NCBI GenBank assembly: GCA_964587655.1
Contig: CAZPMT010000024.1
Span: 1 to 53,101 of the forward strand
Reading direction: 5' to 3'
Source of the DNA: CAZPMT01 sp964587655
GTDB taxonomy: Bacteria; Hydrogenedentota; Hydrogenedentia; Hydrogenedentales; SLHB01
Length of the DNA stretch: 53,101 bases
Of this stretch, positions 1 to 7,554 are shown one piece after another; positions within the stretch are counted from its first letter, which is position 1, and each line of letters starts with the position of its first letter. The translations under genes were made by a program, and so were the position numbers. The notes beneath the pieces were generated by a model. That model saw nothing but the letters and a program-made list of their open reading frames with translations, made no database searches and had not been told where the DNA came from.

Positions 1-239
1 TTTAGTGGCCGCGCCCCGCCGTATCCGATGGCCTACTCGCGCCGAAATATGCATCCAAGTCAGTGAGTACTGGCGCTACTCACTCTTCGAGTGATCTCCG
101 ACATCAGATCAGCGCGAGCGGCGCTTGGACGTAACAGTTACCCCTACCCCTGCTACCCTCGGCAGTAGTGGCAGCCTGGCCGCGCGAGAAGCCAAGGTGG
201 TGTGGGTACATCTGACCGGCGAGGATGATATGTTGACTC
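1..239. other. left-edge region without a recognisable gene
   Basis: I see no convincing coding frame, repeat or RNA here. A weak minus-strand frame crosses it but its residues look like an antisense product. The segment may contain the promoter of the protease gene that starts near 288, but no clear -35/-10 pair stands out. Confidence 0.4.
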
Positions 240-287
240 GTGTCGCCGCTCTGTTACACTCACGGTAATGTCGATGGGCATGCGGAA

Positions 288-1025
288 ATGTATATCCTGC
301 TCTTATTCGTTCTGAGTTCAGTAGATCCCGGATACCCAAGGCGTATTGACGAGACGGCACCTCCGTGCGTTAGGGATGCTGTGCCGTCTGTCGTTAGTCT
401 TCTTCCTCAGCGCGTAGTTGGCGAGCCGGTTTCTGGGGGATTTGTCAAGGTCCAAGGACTGAAGCCGGCGACAGGGTTTCATATTGGGAATGGGCTTATT
501 GTGACCGCAGGCCACACCGCTTCACAGAGCGCGATAGCCCTTGCCAGGCCAGTTGACTTGAAGGGAAGCTTCCTGGGAAAGCTGCAGTGCCAGGGGATCC
601 ATATGACCTATGGCAACACAGCGCGCGTGGTGATAAAGGAGTACCGTATCACAGGTGAGTATCTAAAGGACACCGAACTGACGTATGACGTCGGCTGTTA
701 CCGCATCGAGTCTGGCACGGAGACTTGCAGCGCGCTGAAGGTGTCATCGAATGTTCCCGCGGAGGGGCGCAGCATCTTCCTGATCGGCGTCGTGTTCGCC
801 GATAATCGCTACCATTTGAAGTACTCGGCAGGAACTATCGCCAAGGTACTGCAGAGTACATCAGATCCACGCCTGATCCTCTTGAACGCAGAATCTGGAC
901 CTGGTTTCAGCGGAGGCCCGGTAATAGACTCGCAGACAGGGCAGGTACTCGGTGTGGTCACGGGCGGCTACGAATTCAGCCCTCACAGGTATACCGTAGC
1001 GTGGTCATTGCCTCCTGAACGATAG
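288..1025 (+). CDS. trypsin-like serine protease, small, S1 fold
   Basis: Likely a chymotrypsin-fold serine endopeptidase. The frame opens at a GTG at 240; I prefer the ATG at 288 because the following residues (MYILLLFVLSS) form a short hydrophobic leader, although no clear Shine-Dalgarno settles the choice. Numbered from the GTG, the catalytic triad is visible as His92 in TAGH, Asp150 in TYDVG and Ser224 in GPGFSGGPV. About 246 residues is the size of a bare protease domain, with no PDZ or other module. It stands alone, with the next gene convergent. The substrate is unknown; bacterial trypsin_2 proteins of this size serve in secretion, stress or phage-defence contexts, and nothing here selects among them. 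Confidence 0.75.
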   Translation: MYILLLFVLSSVDPGYPRRIDETAPPCVRDAVPSVVSLLPQRVVGEPVSGGFVKVQGLKPATGFHIGNGLIVTAGHTASQSAIALARPVDLKGSFLGKLQCQGIHMTYGNTARVVIKEYRITGEYLKDTELTYDVGCYRIESGTETCSALKVSSNVPAEGRSIFLIGVVFADNRYHLKYSAGTIAKVLQSTSDPRLILLNAESGPGFSGGPVIDSQTGQVLGVVTGGYEFSPHRYTVAWSLPPER

Positions 1026-1050
1026 CAGGGATAATGCTTCTCCGTTCGCG

Positions 1051-1269
1051 CTACTCGGTGGTCGAGATGACGGTTTCCACGGCCAGTCCGGTGGATCTCT
1101 CGGCCGTGCGGTAGTGGAGAACCTCAAAGCCGATGAGGTTGCCGTCGACGTCTTTCATGAGGACCACTTCCTCGGTCGTCTCCTCGCAGGTGTGCTCTTT
1201 GGATGGGTCGTCGAACCACACGGTTAGCGTGTGTCCCGCCACATCGTGGATTACTTTGAGCTTTTCCAT
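1051..1269 (-). CDS. DUF2283 family small protein
   Basis: 72 residues with the DUF2283 signature: a beta-rich N-terminus, then VDGNLIGFEVLHY (roughly residues 41-53), where family members have a D-x-DG-N-x-x-GFE-x-L core. The biochemical role of the family is unknown. Its start overlaps the end of the upstream gene by 19 bp, so the two are almost certainly translated from one message. DUF2283 genes are often found next to small nuclease-like or DUF4258 genes in toxin-antitoxin-like pairs, and that is my best guess for the pair. No DNA-binding motif is visible. Confidence 0.7.
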   Translation of the reverse strand: MEKLKVIHDVAGHTLTVWFDDPSKEHTCEETTEEVVLMKDVDGNLIGFEVLHYRTAERSTGLAVETVISTTE

Positions 1270-1568
1270 ATGCTCTCTCCAGCCTTGACCGCGTCAGTAG
1301 GATAGGCGGTGATAAGGAAGCCCGTTCCTACCTTGAACCGCACGACGGCACACAGCCATCTCGATTCGACCTTACGGTACATAAGATACACGTTTCCGTC
1401 ATATCGGCTCCGCCGCACCTCGTCGGGTCGCCGCAACGTCTGCCGGATTTGCTCCTCTTGGCCTTTAAGGACAGGGTGCTTGTGAGTGACGATGAAAGTC
1501 CAGTAAGCTTCCGTGCAACGAACGTTGAATCCCAACGGCGTCACCACGTCAAACAATAGCTCGCTCAT
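1251..1568 (-). CDS. small basic protein, possible toxin-fold nuclease of the PBECR/DUF4258 type
   Basis: 105 residues. The central pattern is H-P-x6-E-x2-I-x2-TL-x2-PDEVRRSR, then a Y-x-MYR strand, a valine-rich strand (AVVRF) and a C-terminal ITAYPTDAVKAGE segment. This layout resembles small BECR-fold RNases and related phage-associated nuclease-like proteins, in which His, Arg and C-terminal Thr/Tyr residues form the active site. I cannot name the family with certainty. It overlaps the downstream DUF2283 gene by 19 bp. The tight two-gene arrangement beside mobile-element remnants fits a toxin-antitoxin or addiction pair, but that is inference. Confidence 0.6.
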   Translation of the reverse strand: MSELLFDVVTPLGFNVRCTEAYWTFIVTHKHPVLKGQEEQIRQTLRRPDEVRRSRYDGNVYLMYRKVESRWLCAVVRFKVGTGFLITAYPTDAVKAGESIWKSSK

Positions 1569-1569
1569 C

Positions 1570-1880
1570 TGTCCATGCCACCCCGATCTAGCCTTGGGCA
1601 GAGCATCTTCTTCTGCTGCAACGTTACCACCTGATCAGGCAACATAGCAAGCCCCCCGCACCGGCAATTATGGGAGGGCGCTAATCTGGGAGGATCCGTT
1701 AGTAGACGAAGTAGACTGCCCGTTGAATGTAGTAGCGGAACGCCGGCTACGTGGCGTACAGAAAAAGTGGTTGCCATCACCACGTATGTCACTCGCTTCC
1801 AAAGACCTCATAAATCAAGACCTGACCACATTCGCCACATTCGCCACATGACCACATTCGCCATGCCATTCGCCTGCCTC
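1570..1880. other. intergenic region with a 9-bp quasi-repeat
   Basis: No credible gene. Two short minus-strand frames cross the region, but their residues have no family resemblance. Positions 1826-1874 carry three copies of a CCACATTCG unit followed by a degenerate fourth, a simple-sequence spacer of the kind seen elsewhere in this window. Confidence 0.45.
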
Positions 1881-1918
1881 TAGCGGGCTCTCCTTTGCAC
1901 CCGGTTTCAACCGGGGTG
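1881..1918 (+). repeat. left outer inverted repeat of the RAYT element
   Basis: 38 bp matching the reverse complement of 2473-2510 at 35 of 38 positions. It contains the palindromic core CCCGGTTTCAACCGGG, able to form a 7-bp stem with a 2-nt turn, the usual look of a REP hairpin. Confidence 0.75.
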
Positions 1919-1940
1919 TGACGGACCACACCAGTACATC

Positions 1941-1960
1941 GAGCGCGCTTCAGCGTGGCT
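1941..1960 (+). repeat. left inner inverted repeat of the RAYT element
   Basis: 20 bp that match the reverse complement of 2431-2450 at 19 of 20 positions. The right-hand copy contains GCGCTGAAGCGC, a small stem with a TGAA turn. The pair sits inside the outer 38-bp pair and directly frames the transposase gene. Confidence 0.7.
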
Positions 1961-1972
1961 TTTCGAACCGCT

Positions 1973-2413
1973 TCAGCACTCCGAATCTCCTCCCGATTCT
2001 TCCAAAGTGCCATTGGTCGTCCCCCGCGCATGGTGCTCCCTCTGTTGGGCGACATACCGCAACACACTATCCAAATGCTTCTTCGAGAAGCTGACCACCC
2101 CGTATCCCCTCTGCCATGAGATCGTCCCAGCCCCGAACTGCTTGTTCACTTCATGCGAACTCGCCCCCTTCACCTGTCCGATGAACTCGCTCAACCCCGC
2201 AGATGGCTCGATCTGGAACACCAAGTGAACATGAGTCTCTGTACCACCCAGTCCCTTGAAGTGGATGCCCTTGATCTTCGCGCAGTACTCCTCGATGAAT
2301 CCATGCAGCGCCGACTCGACACTTTCTGTGATCAGCGGTCGATCTTTCAAACAATGCCAGTTCAGGTGAAGGTATATTTCACTGAAAGCGTGCCCTGAGC
2401 CAGAACTATTCAT
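1973..2413 (-). CDS. REP-associated tyrosine transposase (RAYT), Y1/IS200-like
   Basis: 146 residues from an ATG preceded by GAGGGG seven bases upstream. A longer in-frame start at 2452 is less likely because it lies inside the inner inverted repeat. The Y1_Tnp fold is recognisable from the HLNWH strand, the THVHLVF motif (the two metal-binding histidines as H-x-H) and a catalytic tyrosine in SVLRYVAQQREHH. In this family a single tyrosine nicks single-stranded DNA at hairpin-marked ends. Two nested inverted-repeat pairs flank the gene, as expected for RAYT genes whose REP sequences are the recognition sites. Length is normal and no frameshift is seen, so it may be active. It is transcribed away from the truncated IS1182 transposase. 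Confidence 0.88.
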   Translation of the reverse strand: MNSSGSGHAFSEIYLHLNWHCLKDRPLITESVESALHGFIEEYCAKIKGIHFKGLGGTETHVHLVFQIEPSAGLSEFIGQVKGASSHEVNKQFGAGTISWQRGYGVVSFSKKHLDSVLRYVAQQREHHARGTTNGTLEESGGDSEC

Positions 2414-2430
2414 GCTGAAGCCCCTCGATA

Positions 2431-2450
2431 AGCCGCGCTGAAGCGCGCTC
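2431..2450 (-). repeat. right inner inverted repeat of the RAYT element
   Basis: Partner of 1941-1960, 19 of 20 bases complementary. It lies upstream of the chosen RAYT start, so it may also fall in the 5' leader of the transcript. Confidence 0.7.
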
Positions 2451-2472
2451 AAACAAGTATACGGCCTCTCCC

Positions 2473-2510
2473 CACCCCGGTTGAAACCGGGTGCAAAGAG
2501 GAGCCTGCTA
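2473..2510 (-). repeat. right outer inverted repeat of the RAYT element
   Basis: Partner of 1881-1918, 35 of 38 bases complementary, with the same CCGGTTGAAACCGG hairpin core. Immediately beyond it the sequence AAGCCAGGCTA occurs at 2511 and again, as AAGCCAGGCTA, near 2560, which suggests further partial REP copies to the right. Confidence 0.75.
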
Positions 2511-2647
2511 AAGCCAGGCTAATAAGATCATACGGGCAACATCCAATGCCTCGCACAAGCCAGGCTACAAGACTTCCCGGCAGCGCGAAGTACGCCGCAC
2601 AAGCTAGAGGTCCGGCCAGAAACCCTGAACATTTATATTGACATATA

Positions 2648-2692
2648 AATCAAAGCTAATCCACCGGCTTTGCCGGTGGATTAGCTTTGATT
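2648..2692. repeat. perfect 21-bp fold-back at the broken edge of an IS1182 remnant
   Basis: AATCAAAGCTAATCCACCGG followed by C-TTT-G and its exact reverse complement gives a 21-bp perfect stem with a 3-nt loop. The right arm is coding sequence of the truncated transposase; the left arm is an inverted copy of it. Directly before it, 2631-2650 is a second palindrome (ATTTATAT-TGAC-ATATAAAT). See the finding on how this may have formed. Confidence 0.9.
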
Positions 2693-3249
2693 CAGACACC
2701 GGCGCGCGGACCTGTCCCGTCGGCCACACGGTGGCGCCACGCTTTCGCACCGTTCCGTGGCGAGGCGGAAACGTACAGGTCCACTTCTATCGCTGGCCCG
2801 CCGCGATCTGTTCGCAGTGCCCCCGTAAAGGACAATGCCTCGCGCCCCCCAAAGACGACGCCCAACCGCGTCCACGCGGACGGACGTTGAGCGAACACCC
2901 CGAAGAAAAACTCTTGGCGCAAGCGCGTGCACAACAGCGCACCCCCGATTTTCACGCCGCCTACCGAGAACGTCAGACGGTCGAACACCGGCTCGCACGC
3001 ATGATGCAACTCGGCTCAAGACAAGCGCGATACTTGGGCAGGGCCAAGACGCTCCTGCAATGGTTTATCGCGGCCACGGTCGCCAACCTGACCTTGGCCG
3101 CCGGACAAGAAAAGGGCCGAAAGGCCTCGAATCATCTTGCCGCGCCCCTGCACACGTTCTTGAGCCACATCGCACAGGCAATCCGACGCCTCTTCACGAG
3201 ATCGCCCGCGTCAACATCCAAACCGACACCTGCCACTATAAACGCATGA
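2673..3249 (+). pseudogene. IS1182-family transposase, C-terminal fragment
   Basis: The reading frame continues the C-terminal half of a DDE transposase of the IS1182 type: a TCP-x-GH zinc-like motif, then CSQCPRKGQC, a basic linker, FHAAYRERQTVEHR and GSRQARYLGRAKTLLQW, the last two containing the conserved R-x2-VE and the C-terminal helix of the family. Full-length members are about 450-500 residues; here only about 190 remain, and the N-terminal domain with the first two catalytic acidic residues is missing. The 5' edge coincides exactly with a perfect fold-back, so the gene was broken by a rearrangement rather than by slow decay. No terminal repeats were found. Confidence 0.82.
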
Positions 3250-3509
3250 GATATCCCCGCGAAGCCCAAAAACCGGTCTTTCTGGCCGGGCCTCTAGCGT
3301 GCGGTTTGAATGACCTAATCCTACTTCGTTTCCCATATCGATCACGTCCGACGTGTGATACAATCCTTTATCTGGTTTTGAGTTATGACGACGAACAACT
3401 CAAACAACCGGACAGCAGTGATACGAAATCAGGTAACACGATCGTCTTTCTCTCCCCTGAAACCCCAAGAGCAGGCCGGCCGCCCACTCGGCCTCTTTGC
3501 AACTACCTA
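3250..3509. other. spacer between the IS1182 remnant and the sphingoid-base gene
   Basis: About 260 bp with no gene I can support. Around 3378-3402 the words TTGAGTT and AACTCAA could pair across a 12-nt loop, downstream of the minus-strand gene, but no T-run follows, so I do not call it a terminator. Confidence 0.35.
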
Positions 3510-4691
3510 TCACGGATGTCCCCTGTTATCCCCGGAAACGTTCTCGAGAGCCGTCAACACGTGATCGAGGTGTTCGACGGTGTGAGTCGCCATGTAACTC
3601 GTGCGGAGCATCTGGCATCCCGGTGCAACGCCCGGGGAGAGCACGGGGTTTGTGTAGACGCCTTCCGCAAGGAGCTTCTTCCACATCCGAAGGGTCTCTA
3701 AGTCCTCGCCGATGATGATGGGGATGATGGGCGTTTCACTGCGGCCGATATTGTAGCGCAAGCGTTCGAGGCCCTTCTTCATGTAACGGACGTTTTCCCA
3801 CAGCTTCCTGACGATCTGCGGTTCGCTCTCGATAACGTCCAGGGCCGCCAGAACAGCGGCGGTGCACGATGCGGGCATGCTGGCGCTGAAGATTAGAGAG
3901 CGGGCGTTATGGCGCACGTAGTCGATCACTTCGGCACTCCCTGCAATAACGCCGCCCAGGGACGCAAACGATTTGCTGAACGTCCCCATTATGAGGTCAA
4001 CCTCGCTCGTCAAGTCGAAATGCCGCGCGGTCCCGTGTCCGTCCCCGAGAACGCCCAAACCATGGGCGTCGTCCACCATCAGCCGGGCGCCATGGCGCTT
4101 GCACGCTTCGACGATCCGAGGCAAAGGCGCAATGTCGCCACCCATGCTGTACACGCCGTCAACGACGACCAGCACGCCCTCGAAATCCTTCGCATCGCGC
4201 AAGAGACGGTCGAGGTGGTCCACGTCGTTGTGCTTGAAACGCTTTACGGTCCCATACGAGAGCCGGCACCCATCCACGACGCTGGCGTGGACCTCCTTGT
4301 CGAGCACAAGCAGGTCGCGTTTCCCCACGAGCGCCGAGATTACGCCCAGGTTCGCCTGGAATCCGGTGCTGAAGCAGACCGCGTCCTCTTTTCCGATGAA
4401 ATCGGCAAGGCGGCGTTCGAGGACTAGGTGAAGCGCCAGCGTGCCGTTCAGGAACCGCGAGCCCGTGCAACTCGTTCCATAGCGGGCCAAAGCTTCGGAA
4501 GCGGCTTGGCGGACTTTCGGATGCGTGGTGAGCCCGAGATAGTTGTTCGACCCTGCCATCACGAGCCGCTTGCCATTGTAGACGGCCACCGCGCCTTCAG
4601 TGTCTTCCAGCGGGAGAAAGTAAGGATACAGTCCAGCGTCGATCAACTCCTTCGCGCGCGTGAACTTGGCGCACTTACGGAAGATGTCCAC
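3510..4691 (-). CDS. alpha-oxoamine synthase, probable serine palmitoyltransferase
   Basis: A PLP enzyme that joins an amino acid to an acyl thioester with loss of CO2; serine palmitoyltransferase (SPT) makes 3-ketosphinganine from serine and palmitoyl-CoA. I start at GTG 4691 (MDIFRKC), where SPT homologues begin, giving 393 residues; an in-frame GTG at 4739 adds 16 unlikely residues. Visible family motifs are GSNNYLGL, GTSCTGSRFLNGT, HASVVDG, DDAHGLGVLG and GTFSKSFASLGG, whose Lys240 (codon at 3972-3974) would bind PLP. The SFASLGG form is typical of SPT rather than BioF (usually GKALG). The neighbour 87 bp upstream is a ketosphinganine-reductase-like SDR, which strengthens this reading. 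BioF or another oxoamine synthase remains possible. Confidence 0.82.
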   Translation of the reverse strand: MDIFRKCAKFTRAKELIDAGLYPYFLPLEDTEGAVAVYNGKRLVMAGSNNYLGLTTHPKVRQAASEALARYGTSCTGSRFLNGTLALHLVLERRLADFIGKEDAVCFSTGFQANLGVISALVGKRDLLVLDKEVHASVVDGCRLSYGTVKRFKHNDVDHLDRLLRDAKDFEGVLVVVDGVYSMGGDIAPLPRIVEACKRHGARLMVDDAHGLGVLGDGHGTARHFDLTSEVDLIMGTFSKSFASLGGVIAGSAEVIDYVRHNARSLIFSASMPASCTAAVLAALDVIESEPQIVRKLWENVRYMKKGLERLRYNIGRSETPIIPIIIGEDLETLRMWKKLLAEGVYTNPVLSPGVAPGCQMLRTSYMATHTVEHLDHVLTALENVSGDNRGHP

Positions 4692-4778
4692 TTTCTCAAG
4701 CCTCGTGTTGTGGGTTTCGCGGCAGCACCTGCGTTTCACAGGACAGGGTCGTAATAATACCCCTGAAAGGCCGTTTCA

Positions 4779-5576
4779 TTACGCAGCTTTGCGCCTTACG
4801 TACCATTCCCACACACAAGGCATGTATCGGACAAGGAACAGCAGCAGGTGCGTCTCCAGTCCGACGGTTATTTGCTTTCTGTTCCTGGCCATACCCGCGA
4901 CGAACTTCCGTGCGACGATTTCAGGTTCGAAGAGGCGCCCGCCGGCCAGCACCGCCTTTGTCTCCTTGGGATAGAGCGGGACTTCGTGTGCATAGCCGGG
5001 CGTACTCGTGTCGGGCGGGAGCAGCAGATGGACGCGGATTTTGTGGCGTCCGTATTCGCTCCGGAGCACATGGGAGAGGTTGTTGAGCGCTGCCTTGGTA
5101 GCTCCATATGCCGAGAAGCCGAATATCCCAGCGTTGCCTGCGGGAGAGGACGTAATCGCTATGAAACCGCCGCCGTTCTCGATAAGGTGCGGGACGGTGT
5201 GATGGATGGCGTAGAGAGTCCCCATGAGATTGACGTTGATCTGCCGGTAAAGATCATCGGGTGTTAGTTCATGGAAATAGCCCGGGTGGCAATACCCGCT
5301 GTTCGCTATGATTCCATCGATAGAGCCCAATTGTGCACGCGCGTCGGCGATGCACCGGCCCAGGTTCTCCGCATCGGTCACATCGCAGGAGTAGGCCAAC
5401 GCCTTGACACCGTACCCGGCGAGTTCCTCTCTCGTAGCATCGAGCCGGTCACGATCTCTGGCCACGATGGCAAGGTTTGCGCCCCGCGACGCAAGCTCTC
5501 GAGCGAGGCACAGCCCGATCCCCGCGCTTCCTCCGGTGATGACGACGTTCTTCGCGCGAAATGCGTCTGGTTTCAC
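4779..5576 (-). CDS. SDR, probable 3-ketodihydrosphingosine reductase (KDSR-like)
   Basis: 265 residues. The frame is open to 5798, but upstream of 5576 it overlaps the lipoprotein gene and has no family match; GTG 5576 has AGGAA about ten bases upstream and begins MKPDAFRAKN just before the Rossmann strand. Motifs: VVITGGSAGIG (cofactor loop), CDVTD, ANSGY (in place of NNAG), ITSS and the YGATK catalytic pair. The stretch LLPPDTSTPGY followed by PKETKAV matches the PPDTDTPG...P-ET segment characteristic of eukaryotic KDSR. The C-terminus (LLLFLVRYMPCVWEWYVRRKA) is hydrophobic and basic, as in membrane-associated KDSR. It should reduce the 3-keto sphingoid base made by the adjacent SPT-like enzyme. 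Confidence 0.8.
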   Translation of the reverse strand: MKPDAFRAKNVVITGGSAGIGLCLARELASRGANLAIVARDRDRLDATREELAGYGVKALAYSCDVTDAENLGRCIADARAQLGSIDGIIANSGYCHPGYFHELTPDDLYRQINVNLMGTLYAIHHTVPHLIENGGGFIAITSSPAGNAGIFGFSAYGATKAALNNLSHVLRSEYGRHKIRVHLLLPPDTSTPGYAHEVPLYPKETKAVLAGGRLFEPEIVARKFVAGMARNRKQITVGLETHLLLFLVRYMPCVWEWYVRRKAA

Positions 5577-5661
5577 GGTGTGATTCCTGTTTGTTACAGC
5601 CAAAGCCCGATCCCATGGAAAAACATGATGCAGACCGAGGTAGCCAAGAGGTCCCGGTCTT

Positions 5662-6261
5662 CTATTTCGCTGAAGGCCGGTGCACAAGCCCGTCGCGATC
5701 CCGGTTCTCGATCTTGGATCTGACCCGCGCAATCGTTTCGTCGCCTGGATGGCTTGCGAGATATCCGCTGAGATAGTCCAGCGCGCCGGTGCGGTCATCG
5801 CTCAGGAACAAGGCAACGGCGAGGTTCGCGGCAATGCTGGGATTGCCCGGTTCCTTCTCGAGCGCGCTCCGATACAGGCGCACGGCCAGAGCGTAATGCT
5901 TCTTTGCGTATGGGGTCTTTCCTTCTTTCTCGTAGAGGGACCCGAGGGGGACGTACGCGTCGGCGAAGTCCGGATTCAGCGTGATGGCTTTTCGGAACGC
6001 CGCAATCGCGTCCTTATCGCGCCCCAGTTCAGTGAGGATGGCCCCCTTGTTCGCATAGGCGTTGTAGAACTGCGGGTCCGCAGCAATCGCCTTATCAACG
6101 GATTCCAGGGCGCCGTCCAGGTCCTGCCTTTGCATCGCGGCCACCGCGCTGTTGTTCAACTCCAATGCTCTCGGATCAGGCACATAACCCGTGGGTTTCT
6201 TCTCAGAGCATGCGACGACCGCAAGACTCAAGAGCAGGATGTATCCAATCCGTCTATTCAT
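5662..6261 (-). CDS. TPR-repeat lipoprotein
   Basis: 199 residues. The N-terminus MNRRIGYILLLSLAVVAC is a lipoprotein signal with cleavage before Cys18. Residues about 33-185 form tandem tetratricopeptide repeats; recognisable helices include LELNNSAVAAMQRQDLDGAL, YANKGAILTELGRDKDAIAAF and LAVALFLSDDRTGALDYL. TPR proteins act as scaffolds and this one would sit at a membrane surface facing the periplasm. It is 12 bp after the LarA-like gene and 85 bp before the KDSR-like gene in a run of same-strand genes. A role in organising the neighbouring enzymes is possible but unsupported. Confidence 0.85.
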   Translation of the reverse strand: MNRRIGYILLLSLAVVACSEKKPTGYVPDPRALELNNSAVAAMQRQDLDGALESVDKAIAADPQFYNAYANKGAILTELGRDKDAIAAFRKAITLNPDFADAYVPLGSLYEKEGKTPYAKKHYALAVRLYRSALEKEPGNPSIAANLAVALFLSDDRTGALDYLSGYLASHPGDETIARVRSKIENRDRDGLVHRPSAK

Positions 6262-6273
6262 CGCTTGACAATC

Positions 6274-7554
6274 TCACAGCTTCGGCGGCAACGGCGCGGG
6301 GTTATTGTGCTTCAGGCGATAGAGTATCTCGCCCGCCTCGGGCACAAGAAGAATCCCTTGGTGCTCCCTGTTGCGCCAGTCGTCGGGCTTTATCGATGCC
6401 GGGTCCCGATACCCCAGGTTGATCGCACGGCACTCGGCTTCCGGGATGCCCGTTGCGAGCGTCACTTGCACGCGCGGCTTCTCGACGCCGTCTTCGTAGG
6501 TCCCGATCCCGCGCACGTGGCTCGAGTGTGCGAGAATGCCGCCTGGGATGTCCGCAAATCGGTCCATGTGCGCCAGGAGATAGTCGCGCGTGTGATAGCC
6601 GATCTTTTTTATCAGGTGTCCGTGGGTCGTGCTCACTTCTCTCACGTGCGGCGCGTAAATGATCAATTCGCCGCCGTCGGCCACCACCGGTTCGAGCTTG
6701 TACATACATTTCCCGGCCACCCAGATATCGTCGTACATCTCCGGCGCCATCGCCAGGACGCTCTTGTAGGGATGGTCCTTGTACACGATATGCGTCTTGG
6801 CGCTCAGATCAGCCGCGGCGCTCCATGCCTCTTCCGGCGTTCCGAAGAAGATCGCGCGCGCCTGCTTGTGGACTACCGTGAGACAGAAGCAAATCTTTCG
6901 CACGGAAATGAACGAGGCGGCGTGGTTCACGACGGCGCGAACCGGAGTGTCTTTCGTTCCGTTGATCACAGGGTTGCTGATCAACGCCCCGAGCCAGTGG
7001 AACAGATTGAGAATCTCCTCGCCGGCAATGCCTGGAAAGAAATACTTGTTGCCTCCGCTGAAACCCACGACCTCGTGCGGAAACACAGGGCCTACGACGC
7101 AGACCAAGTCGTATTCAAAGATCCGTTTGTTGATGGCGACCCGCGCGGCACGGCGCAGCATGCCATTCGAGATCGCGGCGATCTCGTTTTCAGTGATCGT
7201 GCCGATATAGGTCAGCGCGTCGGGGTTTTGCCACTCGTGGTTGAAGATGCCGATGCCGCCGTATCTTCCGCACCGTTCCTCGTGCGTAATCCCGAGAAGC
7301 CTTTCGAGCGCCTCCTCCGACATGGGCGGATGGGTGCCCAGCGCGACAAGGTAGTCCAATTTAGCGGTGCGCCCGGCCAGTGCGCTGCAAATGGAGCGGA
7401 ACATGGCGGCCATAGGCATGCTTCGCGTGCCGTCCGGGATCACGAAAAGGATGCGTTTGCCGTCGACTTCGGCGTGTTCAAACGCCGTCGTGACGAATGC
7501 ACTCAGTTCGTTCTCGGAAAGGAATCCGTTGTTCTCGGCAATCTTCGATATCAT
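6274..7554 (-). CDS. LarA-like nickel-dependent racemase/isomerase family (DUF2088)
   Basis: 426 residues. The N-terminal half has VIPDGTRSMPM, the counterpart of the DDxTR motif of lactate racemase LarA, then LVALGTHPPMS and a central FPHEVVGFSGGNKYFFPG segment (about residues 178-196), where LarA has catalytic histidine and lysine residues around the pincer nickel cofactor. LarA homologues (LarAH) racemise or epimerise alpha-hydroxy acids. The start overlaps the pdxB stop by 4 bp (ATGA), so the two are translationally coupled. No larB, larC or larE cofactor genes lie in the window; if functional, it depends on genes elsewhere. Substrate cannot be read from sequence. Confidence 0.85.
   Translation of the reverse strand: MISKIAENNGFLSENELSAFVTTAFEHAEVDGKRILFVIPDGTRSMPMAAMFRSICSALAGRTAKLDYLVALGTHPPMSEEALERLLGITHEERCGRYGGIGIFNHEWQNPDALTYIGTITENEIAAISNGMLRRAARVAINKRIFEYDLVCVVGPVFPHEVVGFSGGNKYFFPGIAGEEILNLFHWLGALISNPVINGTKDTPVRAVVNHAASFISVRKICFCLTVVHKQARAIFFGTPEEAWSAAADLSAKTHIVYKDHPYKSVLAMAPEMYDDIWVAGKCMYKLEPVVADGGELIIYAPHVREVSTTHGHLIKKIGYHTRDYLLAHMDRFADIPGGILAHSSHVRGIGTYEDGVEKPRVQVTLATGIPEAECRAINLGYRDPASIKPDDWRNREHQGILLVPEAGEILYRLKHNNPAPLPPKL

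Noticed and set aside
1565..2067. Two short minus-strand frames between the nuclease-like gene and the RAYT
   Set aside because: The first has a few Cys residues (HNCRCGG) and a 4-bp overlap with the next gene, but no domain; the second lies over the RAYT repeats and gene end. Neither looks coding.
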